This document shows positions 37,223 to 46,963 of a stretch of 64,000 bases of DNA, piece after piece. The stretch's first letter is position 1, and each line of letters starts with the position of its first letter. The notes beneath the pieces were generated by a model. That model ran no database searches. It worked only from the letters and a program-made list of their open reading frames with translations, and was not told the origin of the DNA. This DNA comes from Pyruvatibacter mobilis (GTDB taxonomy: Bacteria > Pseudomonadota > Alphaproteobacteria > CGMCC-115125), in contig NZ_CP051630.1 in assembly GCF_012848855.1 (NCBI RefSeq), positions 1,095,501 through 1,159,500 of the forward strand, given 5' to 3'. The translations under genes and the position numbers were made by a program.

Positions 37223-37969
37223 ATGGGTTACCTCATTCTCTTTGCCTGCCTCCTCGGTGCCGCCATCCTCCTTATCCGGTCGGCGCAGACCTTGCCTGCC
37301 GCGCAGCTGGCAAAGCTGCTTCGCTATGTGGGCGGTGGGCTCCTGGGGCTCTTGTGCCTGTTCCTTGCGGTAACAGGGCGGCTCGGATTGGCTATTCCCG
37401 TCGGCGCCTTTGCTTTCGCGCTGCTGAGCGGAAACACGGCCTTTCTCGGCCGGTTAGCTAAGGCCGTGCCCGGCTTCGGCTCTCCGAGCGAGGGGCAGGT
37501 GTCGACGATAGAAACCCCGTGGCTGTCCCTATGGCTTGAACATGACAGCGGCCATATGGGCGGACGTGTCCGCCAGGGTCGTTTTTCAGGTGCGGACCTG
37601 GCCCATCTGAATAGCGAAGACCTGCGATTGCTGCGCGAAGAGTTGGGACACGATGCCGAGTCTCTCCGTCTGCTTGATGGCTATATCGAGCGTGAGCGAC
37701 CGGATGTGGACGAGACGGGCGCCAGTGAGGAAAGCGAAGAACAGGCTGGCGACTGGGGTAAGCAATCTCGTAGGCAATCATCTGGTATCATGGGCGAGGA
37801 TGAAGCCTATGAGGTGCTTGGTCTGTCGCCGGGTGCCACTGTGGATGAGATCAAGGCGGCCCACCGAGAGCTGATGCGCAAGGTGCATCCGGATACGGGA
37901 GGCTCTTCCTACCTGGCAGCCAAGATCAATCAGGCCAAAGACCTGCTGCTAACGCGAGCGCGTGCCTGA
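37223..37969 (+). CDS. Membrane-anchored J-domain protein (Pam18-like arrangement)
   Basis: 248 residues. Hydrophobic segments at residues 2-18 and about 38-75 anchor it; a charged linker with an acidic stretch ([11 protein letters not shown]) leads to a C-terminal J domain at 194-246 with His222-Pro223-Asp224, the motif that stimulates Hsp70 ATPase. The helix II segment is [10 protein letters not shown]. There are no zinc fingers or Gly/Phe region, so it is a class III J protein, with the membrane-plus-C-terminal-J layout of mitochondrial Pam18/Tim14. It recruits DnaK to a membrane site, presumably acting with its VWA and MipZ neighbours. Confidence 0.85.
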   Translation: MGYLILFACLLGAAILLIRSAQTLPAAQLAKLLRYVGGGLLGLLCLFLAVTGRLGLAIPVGAFAFALLSGNTAFLGRLAKAVPGFGSPSEGQVSTIETPWLSLWLEHDSGHMGGRVRQGRFSGADLAHLNSEDLRLLREELGHDAESLRLLDGYIERERPDVDETGASEESEEQAGDWGKQSRRQSSGIMGEDEAYEVLGLSPGATVDEIKAAHRELMRKVHPDTGGSSYLAAKINQAKDLLLTRARA

Positions 37970-37981
37970 AACCTGGCACGC
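37960..37981. terminator. Hairpin between convergent J-domain and carboxypeptidase genes
   Basis: GCGTGCC pairs with GGCACGC around an 8-base loop. It covers the J-domain stop codon and stops five bases before the end of the convergent gene. No T run on either strand, so it may block both transcripts only weakly. Confidence 0.4.
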
Positions 37982-37985
37982 CTGC

Positions 37986-39713
37986 CTAGTTTGTCGTGGG
38001 GGCATACCAGTCGTCCGGTGGCACCGTGATGCAGCTGATGCCTTCACGGATCAGGCGGGTGCAGGCATTGCGGGCCTGATCTTCCCCGTCGAACCCCGTA
38101 AAGCGCGACCGGAAGAGGGTGCGTGAGGCAGTGCGGACCGGTACTGTTGCAGGGCCCTTGCCTTTGAGAACGCTGGGCGCACGTGCCATGGCAGCCTGGA
38201 TGCGCCGTCCTGCTTCGGTGGCGTCCGAATAGGCGCCAATCTGGATGCGCCAGGCATGGCCGGCGGAAACCGTGCTGTAGCTTCCCGGGTCGTTGAGAGC
38301 TGCGAGATTGACATCGGTTGCGGAGGAAATGTCACCCGCTCCGGTGGGGCGGCCAGGATCCGTCAGCGTGCCAGCCGGCCGGGGGGCACTCTCCCGGGCA
38401 TTGGCCGGAGAGACAAGCCAGGCCGATACATCATCGAAGACCCGTGGTGCGACCGCAGCTGCTGCGACCTGCCGGGCAGGTGCCTCAGGCTCTGTGGTCG
38501 GCCCTCTGAGGCCGGAAGCGGTCTCTGGGGAGGCAGCGGTTGGTGCGACAGCATCAGGCGTGGGCGCGTTGAAGGTCACGGCAGGGCGTCGGGCGGGTGC
38601 AGGTTCTGCCAGCAAGGCTGCCGCGGTAGCGGCGTCAAATGCGTCCGCGGGCTTCACTGAGGGCGCATTTGTCGGCGCGCGAGGTGCTTCCAGTGAGGCC
38701 ATCAGCTGCGGCGGTTCTGCCGTCGGCAGGGTGACGTTCGGGCGTGCGCGGGGGATCGGCGCCGCGCTGGCGATGGAGATGCGCCCGCGTGTGGGGACGC
38801 GTCCGAAGGCTTCGTCCAGGATCTCACGCATATGGTCATCTCGGGTGCGCGGCGTCTTGCCACCCATCACGACACCGACCAGGTGCTTGCCGTCGCGGGT
38901 CACAGAGGCGGTCAGGTTGAAGCCTGACGCACGTGTGTAGCCCGTCTTGATGCCGTTGGTACCTTCGTAGTCGCCCAGCAGGTTGTTGTGATTGTTGAAG
39001 GTGCGGCCGCGGAAAGTGAAGCTTTCTGTGCCGAAATACGAATAGTACTGCGGGAAATCATCCATGATCCGCTGGGCGAGGGTGGCCATGTCGCGCGCGG
39101 TCGTAACCTGGCGCTTGTCGGGCAAGCCATGCGGATTGCGGAACGTCGTCCGCGCCATGCCCAGCTCGCGGGCGCGCTTGGTCATCTGCTGGGCGAACTT
39201 CCGTTCGCTGCCGCCGATGTTTTCGGCAACCACCATGGCAACGTCATTGGCCGACTTGGTGACCAGCGCAAGAATGGCGTTCTCAACCGTAATCGTATCG
39301 CCAGCGTCGAGACCCAGTTTCGACGGCGCCTGCCCGGCGGCGTGGCGGGACACCGTGAACTTGGTATCCAGAGTGATGTTCTCTTTCGCTAGCTCCTCGA
39401 ACACGATGTAGAGCGTCATGATCTTGGTGAGAGAGGCAGGGTAACGATGGGCGTCCGCGTGGCGGGAAAAAAGCACGCGGCCCGAATACTTATCGAGCAC
39501 AAGGGCAGCGTATTTTGGTTTTGCCGCTGCCGGCGTTGCCAAGGCCACGGAAAGCGTGAGCGCGAGCATCATCGTCGCGGCGACGACAAGACCAAAGGGC
39601 CCGCGTGCCTGCGCTACGGCTGATCCGGCGCCATGTCTTGCTTCAATCCCCAAGGACTTCGCCCCTCTCAAGCAGCTGATACGCACGCTACCCACCATTC
39701 TCACGCTGACCAT
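37986..39713 (-). CDS. D-alanyl-D-alanine carboxypeptidase with C-terminal SPOR domain
   Basis: 575 residues from ATG 39713, eight bases after GGGGGA. An N-terminal stretch of about 40 residues precedes a hydrophobic signal (FGLVVAATMMLALTLSVALATPAAA). The penicillin-binding active site is complete: Ser94-x-x-Lys97 (PASLTKIM), Ser154-Ala-Asn (KSANDV) and Lys256-Thr-Gly (GIKTGYT). A long Pro/Ala/Thr linker leads to a SPOR domain (AWRIQIGAYSDATEAGRRIQ). SPOR domains bind septal glycan stripped of stem peptides, so this enzyme probably trims peptidoglycan at division sites. Convergent with the J-domain gene. Confidence 0.92.
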   Translation of the reverse strand: MVSVRMVGSVRISCLRGAKSLGIEARHGAGSAVAQARGPFGLVVAATMMLALTLSVALATPAAAKPKYAALVLDKYSGRVLFSRHADAHRYPASLTKIMTLYIVFEELAKENITLDTKFTVSRHAAGQAPSKLGLDAGDTITVENAILALVTKSANDVAMVVAENIGGSERKFAQQMTKRARELGMARTTFRNPHGLPDKRQVTTARDMATLAQRIMDDFPQYYSYFGTESFTFRGRTFNNHNNLLGDYEGTNGIKTGYTRASGFNLTASVTRDGKHLVGVVMGGKTPRTRDDHMREILDEAFGRVPTRGRISIASAAPIPRARPNVTLPTAEPPQLMASLEAPRAPTNAPSVKPADAFDAATAAALLAEPAPARRPAVTFNAPTPDAVAPTAASPETASGLRGPTTEPEAPARQVAAAAVAPRVFDDVSAWLVSPANARESAPRPAGTLTDPGRPTGAGDISSATDVNLAALNDPGSYSTVSAGHAWRIQIGAYSDATEAGRRIQAAMARAPSVLKGKGPATVPVRTASRTLFRSRFTGFDGEDQARNACTRLIREGISCITVPPDDWYAPTTN

Positions 39714-39770
39714 GTGACCGATCCCCCGATGGCACATGGCGGGGTAGGCTGGCTGCCCGGTTTGCCTGAA

Positions 39771-39787
39771 TTTGACACCCCGTCAAA
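39771..39787. promoter_or_regulatory. Inverted repeat TTTGAC-5-GTCAAA
   Basis: A perfect 6-bp inverted repeat with spacer ACCCC, 58 bases upstream of the carboxypeptidase start. On the plus strand it also contains a TTGAC that could serve as a -35. It may be an operator of the carboxypeptidase gene. Confidence 0.4.
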
Positions 39788-40026
39788 GGGTAATGCCAGC
39801 CACTCCAAATGCAATCCCCCAAGCCCTGCATTTTCGATGCCGATCAGGGCCTTTCGGGCGGCGGAAAAACCGCTGGATTGTGCCGCGATAGCAGGGGCAT
39901 GTGTCGCCGGTGTTGCAACCGGGAACGGGCACCTTGGATGTTGTGCGCTCGGGGCGGGCATTAGAGGCTCCGGAATGCCTGAAAACTGGGCCAAACGAGA
40001 CCATGCCCCGGCGTGGTTAGAAAAGG

Positions 40027-40042
40027 GTTAACAGTCGTTAAC
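40027..40042. promoter_or_regulatory. Doubled GTTAAC, CtrA-box-like site
   Basis: GTTAAC-AGTC-GTTAAC. The CtrA consensus is TTAA, seven bases, TTAAC; here the two TTAA units are six bases apart, one short. It lies 81 bases before the DUF1499 gene. Considering DivK in this genome, CtrA is probably present, but this match is imperfect. Confidence 0.3.
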
Positions 40043-40122
40043 TTCCCTGTGGATGATCTGGGATTTCGCAATGAATGCGGGTTTCACTTTCCCGGAAGGC
40101 TGATGTCGTATTAGCTTTCTGA

Positions 40123-40551
40123 ATGGCCAAAAAGGGAATCAAGACCGGGGTTGCTGCGCTGGATTTCAGGCGTTTGAAGCTCAAGGGATCGCCGAATGAG
40201 TATCTCGTGGCGCCGGACGAGATCTGCGACAACGCTGTGCCTCATTGTCCGGCCGACGTCTATGACGTCCCGGCCTCGGAACTGCGGGACGCGATCATGC
40301 ATGTTGTCAGCCGGCAGCCGCGGATCGAGCTTGCAGGCATGGATGAGGCGCGGATGGCCTTCGAGTTCGTGCAGTATTCCTCTGTCCTCAATTTCAAGGA
40401 CATGATCTCTATCCAGGTGATCGAAGTGGATGCTTCGAACTCCACCTTGGCGATCTACAGCCGCTCCAAGACCGGCTATTACGATTTCGGGGTGAACCGG
40501 AAGCGGGTCGAGAGCTGGCTAGAGGAACTCGAAGGCGAGATCATTCACTAG
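40123..40551 (+). CDS. DUF1499 family protein
   Basis: 142 residues. The C-terminal [30 protein letters not shown] is the conserved DUF1499 signature; upstream [35 protein letters not shown] is the central beta-rich part. No signal peptide. Function unknown. Confidence 0.85.
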   Translation: MAKKGIKTGVAALDFRRLKLKGSPNEYLVAPDEICDNAVPHCPADVYDVPASELRDAIMHVVSRQPRIELAGMDEARMAFEFVQYSSVLNFKDMISIQVIEVDASNSTLAIYSRSKTGYYDFGVNRKRVESWLEELEGEIIH

Positions 40552-40724
40552 CCCTCCGGCTCATTACCCGGGCTTGGCCCTGTGCGCCCTGCCGCATCTT
40601 CACATTTTGGGATAAAGCCCCATATTTGCTGTATTCTCGGCGTCAGGCAGCGGCCCTGTTTCGCTGTGAATTTCCAGCCAGTGGCCGCTTCCCGTTCGTT
40701 GACCAGTGCATGCCTGTTGAAACC

Positions 40725-41141
40725 ATGACCGCGACTATTCACCCCCCGATGGCTGCCGGTGCGTCCTGCTTGGCAGGCCGCTTCGTGCTGCTTCCGGATG
40801 ACCCTGCCGATGGTGGTCCGCCTGATGACGGGTCATCCGGCGGCGGCACCAATACCGGTGTCATCACAAAGACGAAGCCCAAAACCAAAAAGCCGTCCCT
40901 CTACAAGGTGCTGCTCCTCAATGACGACTACACGCCCATGGAGTTCGTAATCCATGTGCTGGAGCGGTTCTTCAACAAGGGGCGAGAAGATGCCACGCGC
41001 ATCATGCTGCATGTCCATCAAAATGGCGTCGGCGTGTGCGGGGTGTTCACCTATGAGGTGGCTGAAACCAAGGTCACCCAGGTGATGGACTTCGCCGGCC
41101 AGCATCAGCATCCGCTGCAATGCACGATGGAGAAGGAGTGA
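40725..41141 (+). CDS. clpS: ATP-dependent Clp protease adaptor ClpS
   Basis: 138 residues from ATG 40725; ATG 40710 and ATG 40749 are other in-frame starts and no clear ribosome-binding site decides. The folded core, from [29 protein letters not shown] to the end, is a canonical ClpS N-degron-binding domain with NDDYTPMEF and the helix containing MLHVHQNG. The unstructured N-terminus of about 60 residues is long for the family; short N-termini are needed for delivery to ClpA. Upstream of clpA as usual. Confidence 0.93.
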   Translation: MTATIHPPMAAGASCLAGRFVLLPDDPADGGPPDDGSSGGGTNTGVITKTKPKTKKPSLYKVLLLNDDYTPMEFVIHVLERFFNKGREDATRIMLHVHQNGVGVCGVFTYEVAETKVTQVMDFAGQHQHPLQCTMEKE

Positions 41142-41269
41142 GGGGACTTTCTGATCCGGGCTGAAGGATCAGACGGGGGCAGGCCGTTGCGTCTGGTGGG
41201 ACGGGACGTCAAACTGTTAATACGCGGTGTCATATTGTTGGGGCTGCGAGCGACAAGGAGTTAGGTGCG

Positions 41270-43588
41270 TTGCCAAGTTTTTCCCGCAGCCTCGAGGAAG
41301 GTCTCCATCGCGCCCTGGCACTGGCCAATGAGCGCGGGCACGAATACGCCACGCTTGAACATCTCCTGCTGGCCTTGATCGATGATCAGGATGCAGCCGC
41401 GGTGATGCGCGCCTGTTCCGTTGATCTCGACAAGCTGCGCTCGGACCTTGTCTCCTATATCGACACGGAACTGTCCAACCTGATTGTCAATAATGGCGAG
41501 GACTCCAAACCGACGGCGGGGTTCCAGCGGGTTATCCAGCGCGCCGTGATCCATGTGCAGTCGTCCGGGCGGGAGGAGGTGACCGGCGCCAATGTGCTTG
41601 TCGCGATCTTTGCGGAGCGCGAAAGCCATGCCGCCTATTTCCTGCAGGAACAGGACATGACCCGCTATGACGCGGTCAATTACATCAGCCACGGTATCGC
41701 CAAACGTGGGGATATGAACGAAACGCGCAGCCCGCGCGGTTCCAGTGATGATGAGGACACGGCTGAAGGCAGCGTCAAGGAAGGCACCGAGGCGCTTGAG
41801 ACCTATTGCGTGAACCTCAACGAGAAGGCAAAGGCCGGCAAGATTGATCCGCTGATCGGACGCGATGCGGAAATTGACCGCACGATCCAGATCCTGTGCC
41901 GCCGCTCGAAGAACAACCCGCTCTATGTGGGTGATCCGGGGGTCGGCAAGACGGCGATTGCCGAGGGGCTGGCGCGCCGCATCGTCAATGGTGAAGTGCC
42001 CGATGTCCTCAAGGAGGACACGGTGTTCTCCCTCGACATGGGCGCGCTTCTCGCAGGCACGCGTTACCGCGGCGACTTCGAGGAACGCCTTAAAGCCGTT
42101 GTGAAGGAACTTGAGGACTATCCCGGCGCTATCCTGTTCATCGACGAAATTCACACGGTGATCGGGGCGGGTGCCACGTCAGGCGGGGCAATGGATGCCT
42201 CCAACCTGCTGAAGCCGGCATTGGCATCCGGCAGCCTGCGCTGCATTGGGTCGACAACCTACAAGGAGTACCGCCAGCACTTCGAGAAGGATCGCGCGCT
42301 GGTGCGCCGGTTCCAGAAAATCGACGTGGCTGAGCCGTCTGTCCCCGACTCCATCAAGATTCTGAAGGGTCTCAAGCCCTATTTCGAGGAGCACCACAAG
42401 GTTCGTTACACGAATGATGCCATCAAGGCGGCGGTGGAATTGTCGGCGCGCTACATGCACGACCGGAAACTGCCGGACAAGGCAATCGACGTGATCGACG
42501 AGGTGGGCGCGTCGCAGATGCTGCTGCCGGAGAGTAAGCGCAAGAAGACGGTCGGCGTGAAGGAAGTGGAGTCGGTGATTTCTACCATGGCCCGCATCCC
42601 GCCGAAGTCCGTCAGCAAGACGGACACGGAGAAGCTTGAGAGCCTTGAGACTGATCTCAAGCGGGTCGTGTTTGGCCAGGACGATGCCATCACGGCACTG
42701 GCCGCAGCCATCAAGCTGGCCCGCGCCGGCCTGCGTGAACCGGAAAAGCCGATCGGCTCCTACTTGTTCTCAGGCCCGACAGGCGTGGGCAAGACTGAGG
42801 TTGCGCGTCAGCTTGCGTCCATCATGGGGGTCGAGCTCCTTCGGTTCGACATGTCCGAGTATATGGAGCGCCATACGGTGTCGCGCCTCATCGGCGCGCC
42901 CCCAGGCTATGTCGGCTTTGACCAGGGCGGTCTTCTGACTGATGGCGTTGACCAGCATCCCCATTGCGTGCTGCTGCTCGACGAGATCGAGAAGGCGCAT
43001 CCGGACCTGTTCAACATCCTGTTGCAGGTGATGGACCATGGTCAGCTTACGGATCATAACGGCAAGAAAATCGACTTCCGCAACGTGATCCTGATCATGA
43101 CGACCAATGCCGGTGCGTCGGATATGCAGAAGCCGCCAATTGGTTTCGGCCGCACCAAGCGCGAGGGCGAGGACGAAGAGGCGATCAAGAAACTGTTCAC
43201 GCCTGAGTTCCGCAACCGTCTGGATGCCACCATTCCGTTTGCGAGTCTCAGCGAAGACATCATCGCGCGCGTGGTCGAGAAGTTTGTGCTTCAGCTCGAA
43301 GTGCAGCTTGCTGACCGTAACGTCACGATCGAGCTCTCCAAGGCGGCCAACAAGTGGCTCGCCGACCGCGGCTATGACGAGCAATTTGGTGCGCGTCCGC
43401 TCGGCCGCATTATCCAGGAGCACATCAAGAAGCCGCTGGCCGAGGAATTGCTGTTCGGCAAGCTCAAGCGCGGCGGCGTCGTGCATGTGGATGTGAAGGG
43501 CGACGAGCTCTCCTTCGCGGTTGAGGCCGCGCCGCCGCCACCGTCGAAGAAGAAGGGCAAGAAGGCGACGGAGAAGGCTGAGAAATAA
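41270..43588 (+). CDS. clpA: ATP-dependent Clp protease ATP-binding subunit ClpA
   Basis: 772 residues from a TTG start nine bases after AAGGAG, giving [39 protein letters not shown], the conserved N domain that docks ClpS. The first AAA+ module has Walker [10 protein letters not shown] and Walker B ILFIDEIH; the second has GPTGVGKTE and [13 protein letters not shown]. The IGF-like loop that binds ClpP reads PIGFG in the second module. Unfolds substrates for ClpP. A terminator follows. Confidence 0.96.
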   Translation: MPSFSRSLEEGLHRALALANERGHEYATLEHLLLALIDDQDAAAVMRACSVDLDKLRSDLVSYIDTELSNLIVNNGEDSKPTAGFQRVIQRAVIHVQSSGREEVTGANVLVAIFAERESHAAYFLQEQDMTRYDAVNYISHGIAKRGDMNETRSPRGSSDDEDTAEGSVKEGTEALETYCVNLNEKAKAGKIDPLIGRDAEIDRTIQILCRRSKNNPLYVGDPGVGKTAIAEGLARRIVNGEVPDVLKEDTVFSLDMGALLAGTRYRGDFEERLKAVVKELEDYPGAILFIDEIHTVIGAGATSGGAMDASNLLKPALASGSLRCIGSTTYKEYRQHFEKDRALVRRFQKIDVAEPSVPDSIKILKGLKPYFEEHHKVRYTNDAIKAAVELSARYMHDRKLPDKAIDVIDEVGASQMLLPESKRKKTVGVKEVESVISTMARIPPKSVSKTDTEKLESLETDLKRVVFGQDDAITALAAAIKLARAGLREPEKPIGSYLFSGPTGVGKTEVARQLASIMGVELLRFDMSEYMERHTVSRLIGAPPGYVGFDQGGLLTDGVDQHPHCVLLLDEIEKAHPDLFNILLQVMDHGQLTDHNGKKIDFRNVILIMTTNAGASDMQKPPIGFGRTKREGEDEEAIKKLFTPEFRNRLDATIPFASLSEDIIARVVEKFVLQLEVQLADRNVTIELSKAANKWLADRGYDEQFGARPLGRIIQEHIKKPLAEELLFGKLKRGGVVHVDVKGDELSFAVEAAPPPPSKKKGKKATEKAEK

Positions 43589-43593
43589 GCGAG

Positions 43594-43624
43594 AAGGGCA
43601 CCCGAAGGGTGCCCTTTTCCTTTG
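43594..43624 (+). terminator. Rho-independent terminator after clpA
   Basis: AAGGGCACCC pairs with GGGTGCCCTT (10 bp) around loop GAA, followed by TTCCTTT. It starts five bases after the clpA stop. A textbook intrinsic terminator. Confidence 0.88.
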
Positions 43625-43661
43625 GGCAAAAGGTAGGGGCACGTTTCAGGCTGCTGGCTGT

Positions 43662-44342
43662 CTAGTGCGCTTCTTTCTGGCGGTAGAACTCGGTCAAGGT
43701 CTTGCCGGGCTCGGGCCTGAACATGTCACCGGTAGCGGTCACTTGAATCCGGTCGATCCGGAAGACCCGGAAATCGTCGCGCAGCTCACACCAGGCGACC
43801 AGCGTCCAGACTTTTCCCCAGAACCATAGGCCCAGCGGGCGGACGGTGCGGGTGCTCTTCTCGCCCTCCAGATCCTCATAGGAGATCGATAGGCGGGTGC
43901 GCGCATCGATCGCCCGCTCGAGCTTGTCGATGGTTCTGCGGTGGTCGTCAGTCAGCTCTGCCGGGGCGAAGGCATGGATCTGCACCTGTCGGCCATAGTC
44001 ACGGGTAGAGGCTGGCAACACAGTTTCAATCTTCACAAGGGCTTCCTGTGCGGCCCTTGCCATTTCGGCACCGCCCCAGGCCCGGATGAAACGGGCACCC
44101 GCCACCAGTGCAGCCACTTCGTCGCGGGTAAACATAAGTGGTGGCAGGTCGAAGCCTTCACGCATCAGATACCCAATCCCGGCCTCGCCATCGATTGGGA
44201 CACCCGAGGCCACCAGATCGGCGATGTCGCGATAGATGGTGCGCTCCGACACTTCGAGACGTTCCGCAAGTTGCCGGGCGGTAGTTAGCCGACCGCCCCG
44301 CAAATGCTGGACGATCTGGAAGAGGCGGTCGGCGCGGCGCAT
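43662..44342 (-). CDS. YafY-type transcriptional regulator with HTH and WYL domains
   Basis: 226 residues. N-terminal DeoR-like winged helix (MRRADRLFQIVQHLRGGRLTTARQLAERLEVSERTIYRDI) followed by a WYL domain (RPLGLWFWGKVWTLVAWCELRDDFRVFRIDRI). Such proteins sense an unknown ligand. It lies 17 bases downstream of the VOC gene on the same strand, a frequent pairing, and probably controls that operon. Confidence 0.9.
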   Translation of the reverse strand: MRRADRLFQIVQHLRGGRLTTARQLAERLEVSERTIYRDIADLVASGVPIDGEAGIGYLMREGFDLPPLMFTRDEVAALVAGARFIRAWGGAEMARAAQEALVKIETVLPASTRDYGRQVQIHAFAPAELTDDHRRTIDKLERAIDARTRLSISYEDLEGEKSTRTVRPLGLWFWGKVWTLVAWCELRDDFRVFRIDRIQVTATGDMFRPEPGKTLTEFYRQKEAH

Positions 44343-44359
44343 GTCAGTGGTCCGATCGT

Positions 44360-44737
44360 TCAGGCAGCGGTTTCAAACAGGCCGATGGAATTACCATCAA
44401 GGTCGATAGCATAGGCGAAGCGGCCAGCGGGAATGGTGATCGGGTCACTCAGAACCTTGCCTCCGGCTTCCGTCACGCGTGCCATTGCGTCTTCCAGCTT
44501 GCCCGGAACGGCAAGGTGGATGGTCGGGCCATTGCCATCCTTTGCGGGTGTTCCGGGATAGAGGTGACCGGCGGAGCCCTGGCCGTCAGAGGTCGTGAAG
44601 ACGGCCATTGGATTGGGACCGTTGTCATCGCGCTGGAGTTCGGTCTCGAACACCTTGTTGTAGAAGGCGGTCGCGCGATCCAGGTCGGTCACAGGCAATT
44701 CTGCCCAGACGGTAAAATGGTCAGGTTTGTGTGTCAT
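44360..44737 (-). CDS. VOC-family (glyoxalase-like) protein
   Basis: 125 residues from ATG 44737. Two beta-alpha-beta-beta-beta units: FTVWAELPVTDLDRATAFYNKVF at the N-terminus and PAGRFAYAIDLDGNSIGLFE at the C-terminus. The YNKVF and DLDGNSIG motifs mark the glyoxalase/bleomycin-resistance/dioxygenase superfamily. Substrate unknown. Upstream of the WYL regulator gene. Confidence 0.88.
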   Translation of the reverse strand: MTHKPDHFTVWAELPVTDLDRATAFYNKVFETELQRDDNGPNPMAVFTTSDGQGSAGHLYPGTPAKDGNGPTIHLAVPGKLEDAMARVTEAGGKVLSDPITIPAGRFAYAIDLDGNSIGLFETAA

Positions 44738-44790
44738 CGCTCTCTCTCCATGGCGGGCCCGATATGGGCGGGAAGGACGAGCGAGACAGT

Positions 44791-44833
44791 GCCAGAGCCC
44801 TCCTGACAGCATTCTGTCAGGAGGGTGGCTGGC
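44791..44833 (-). other. Long hairpin between the propeller gene and the VOC gene
   Basis: CCCTCCTGACAG (44798-44809) and CTGTCAGGAGGG (44814-44825) form a perfect 12-bp stem around CATT. Outside it GCCAG (44791-44795) and CTGGC (44829-44833) extend the pairing across short internal loops. It begins seven bases after the propeller stop. No T run follows on the minus strand, so it may act as a 3' end stabiliser or a non-canonical terminator. Confidence 0.55.
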
Positions 44834-44839
44834 GCGATC

Positions 44840-46477
44840 TTATTCTTCTGCGGGGCTCTGAAGGCGGAAGACTTGGGCGAGATATTCGGATGAGAAGTAA
44901 AGCGTGCCTGACGCATCGGCGGCCAGGCCGGTCGGCATGAAGACCTCAGGCCCTTCAGCGGGGATAGCACCGAAAGGCAAGCCGCTTGCGACAACCGACT
45001 TTGATCCGGACACCAGATCGATGATGGTGATCTGTGCCTTTGCCGCTTCGGCAACTGCGATTGCACCACTTGCGAGGAAGGTAAACCCTTCCGGGTTGGC
45101 GAGGTCATCCACCACGGTTTCCACGCCGCCACTGTCTGTCAGGCGGGAAATCCGGCCGCCAGAGGTCTCGGAGACATAGATGGCGTTGCCCGGACCTTGG
45201 ACGAGCATGGCCGGTCCTTCGAGACCTTCAACAATGCTCACGCGATCGTCCCAGTTATCCGGGTTCACGCGCACTATGGCACCCTTTGCGTATTCGGTAA
45301 CAAGAATGCCCCCGTCCTCCAGAGGAAGTGCGTCCGTCGGCGTGGTAAAGCCGTGATGGAGGCCGAGCGATTTGCCTGAGGCCGCATCCAGCACCTGCAC
45401 GGCGCCTGCGGTAAGGCCGGCCGCAGCCACCTTGCCGTGCGCAATGGCCATGCTGGTGGGATAATCCATCTCCTGAGCAAAAACGCGTGCGATCTCGCCT
45501 ACGTCCCCGGTCTCTGTATCGACTGTGCGGATCGCAAAGACATCGGCGACGTACAGCGTCTTCCCGTCAGGACCCATGGCAATGTCGGCGGCGACGGCGA
45601 GCGGGCCCGATACGAGTGGGGTGCTGTCTCCCGTCTCGACATTGATTTCGATGATGGCGTTGTCGGCCATGTTGGAGATGTAGAGTGTGTCGTCAGGGGC
45701 GAAGGCGAGATTATCGATAGCCGGCTTCACCTGGGCTATGAGCGTCTTCTCACCGGTGGGGACGTCCACGCGGATGACTTCGCCGGCCTGTGTATCGACA
45801 ACAAAGAGCTCGTTGCTTGAACTGAAGTTGACGGCGGCTGGCGTCTTGAAGCCATCAGCGATGACCTCGAGTGTGCCTGCGTCAACATTGACGCGGGCGA
45901 TCTGTCCTTTGAACCAGATGGGGCCATAGAGGTGCCCGTCGGGGCCGAAGTCGAAACCGTTGAGGCCACCCATGCCTTCCATGACTAGGCGGGGCTCCTT
46001 CTTGCCTGTGGGGTCAAGTTCCCACAAGGCGTCCCCGGCAAAGACCTGAGTCATGAACAGCCGGCCATCCTCGCGCCACGCTATCGAGTTCGTGCCGGGC
46101 AGACCTTCGGCGAGTGTCAGCAGAGTGCCCTCGGGTGTGCGCGCAAAGACCTTGCCCTGCAGAAAGGCGGTCCATGCCAGAGTGCCGTCGGGGCCTTGCT
46201 CCACATCGTCCGCCATCCCGGTAGGCGGGGCTTCAGCGATAGAGACGGCCCCGGTTTCGCGGTTGATTTCGTAGAGAGTGGCACCGACGACAGAGCCGGC
46301 AAGCAAGCGGCCTTCCGGCGTTACGGTGAGGCCGTGAACACCATGGAACGGCGACGGGCCCGTGAGGGGTTCCAGAGACCAACCCTCGGCCAGTTCCGGG
46401 GCCGCTTGAGCGGTGATTGTCGCCAGCAAGGTTACTGACAGAAGGCTTGAAGCAGCCAGTATACGGGTATTGCGCAT
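44840..46477 (-). CDS. Exported beta-propeller (SMP-30/NHL-like) protein
   Basis: 545 residues from ATG 46477 (AGGGGG nine bases upstream) with a signal peptide (MRNTRILAASSLLSVTLLATITAQA). The rest is a chain of about 12 propeller blades with recurring units such as GFDFGPDGHLYG, NLAFAPDDTLYISN, DIAMGPDGKTLYVAD and GLAADASGTLYFSS. The repeats suggest two six-bladed propellers in tandem. Lactonase-like or binding roles are possible; no catalytic residues can be assigned. Its ends are flanked by the long hairpin at 44791-44833. Confidence 0.82.
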   Translation of the reverse strand: MRNTRILAASSLLSVTLLATITAQAAPELAEGWSLEPLTGPSPFHGVHGLTVTPEGRLLAGSVVGATLYEINRETGAVSIAEAPPTGMADDVEQGPDGTLAWTAFLQGKVFARTPEGTLLTLAEGLPGTNSIAWREDGRLFMTQVFAGDALWELDPTGKKEPRLVMEGMGGLNGFDFGPDGHLYGPIWFKGQIARVNVDAGTLEVIADGFKTPAAVNFSSSNELFVVDTQAGEVIRVDVPTGEKTLIAQVKPAIDNLAFAPDDTLYISNMADNAIIEINVETGDSTPLVSGPLAVAADIAMGPDGKTLYVADVFAIRTVDTETGDVGEIARVFAQEMDYPTSMAIAHGKVAAAGLTAGAVQVLDAASGKSLGLHHGFTTPTDALPLEDGGILVTEYAKGAIVRVNPDNWDDRVSIVEGLEGPAMLVQGPGNAIYVSETSGGRISRLTDSGGVETVVDDLANPEGFTFLASGAIAVAEAAKAQITIIDLVSGSKSVVASGLPFGAIPAEGPEVFMPTGLAADASGTLYFSSEYLAQVFRLQSPAEE

Positions 46478-46517
46478 GGAAAGTGTCCCCCTCCCGTGAT
46501 TTTCTATGTGGGGAAGT

Positions 46518-46946
46518 CTAACCCAGTTTTTCCGTGATGCGCCTTGCGTGGTCTGCCAGCACGTCGTGGTCCTGCATGACGCGCGCATGGAGGTTCATCT
46601 CCACATTCTGCCAACGCGGGATGATGTGGAAATGAATATGGAAGACGGTCTGGCCGGCAGGGGCGCCTGAAAACTGCGCGCATACCACGCCTTCCGGCTC
46701 AAAGGCCGCGCGGACTGCATGGGCTACTTTCTGGGTGGTCTGGATCAGGGCAGCGGCGCCCTCGGCGCTGAGATCAAACATGGTCACTGCCGGCTCCCGC
46801 GGGATCACCAGAGTATGACCTTCACCCATGGGCATGATGTCCATGAAGGCGAATGTCTGCTCGTCCTCATAGACCTTGTGGGCCGGCGCTTCGCCGCGGA
46901 GGATCTTGGCGAAGATATTGTTGTCGTCATAGGCGGGGATCTGCAT
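46518..46946 (-). CDS. HIT-family hydrolase
   Basis: 142 residues. Begins MQIPAYDDNNIFAKILRGEAPAHKVYEDE and ends the core with the histidine triad HIHFHII. HIT proteins of this type cleave nucleoside 5'-phosphoramidates or dinucleotides. Located 17 bases downstream of the acyltransferase-like gene on the same strand, so co-transcribed. Confidence 0.92.
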   Translation of the reverse strand: MQIPAYDDNNIFAKILRGEAPAHKVYEDEQTFAFMDIMPMGEGHTLVIPREPAVTMFDLSAEGAAALIQTTQKVAHAVRAAFEPEGVVCAQFSGAPAGQTVFHIHFHIIPRWQNVEMNLHARVMQDHDVLADHARRITEKLG

Positions 46947-46963
46947 GGGAGTTTCCTCGGACG

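Larger units (their letters stand above)
39714..40122. other. 409-base intergenic region, dacF-like / DUF1499 gene
   Basis: No gene is supported. It holds the upstream region of the minus-strand carboxypeptidase gene, including the TTTGAC-5-GTCAAA inverted repeat at 39771-39787, and that of the plus-strand DUF1499 gene, including a doubled GTTAAC at 40027-40042. Short open frames on both strands look like chance. Confidence 0.7.
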
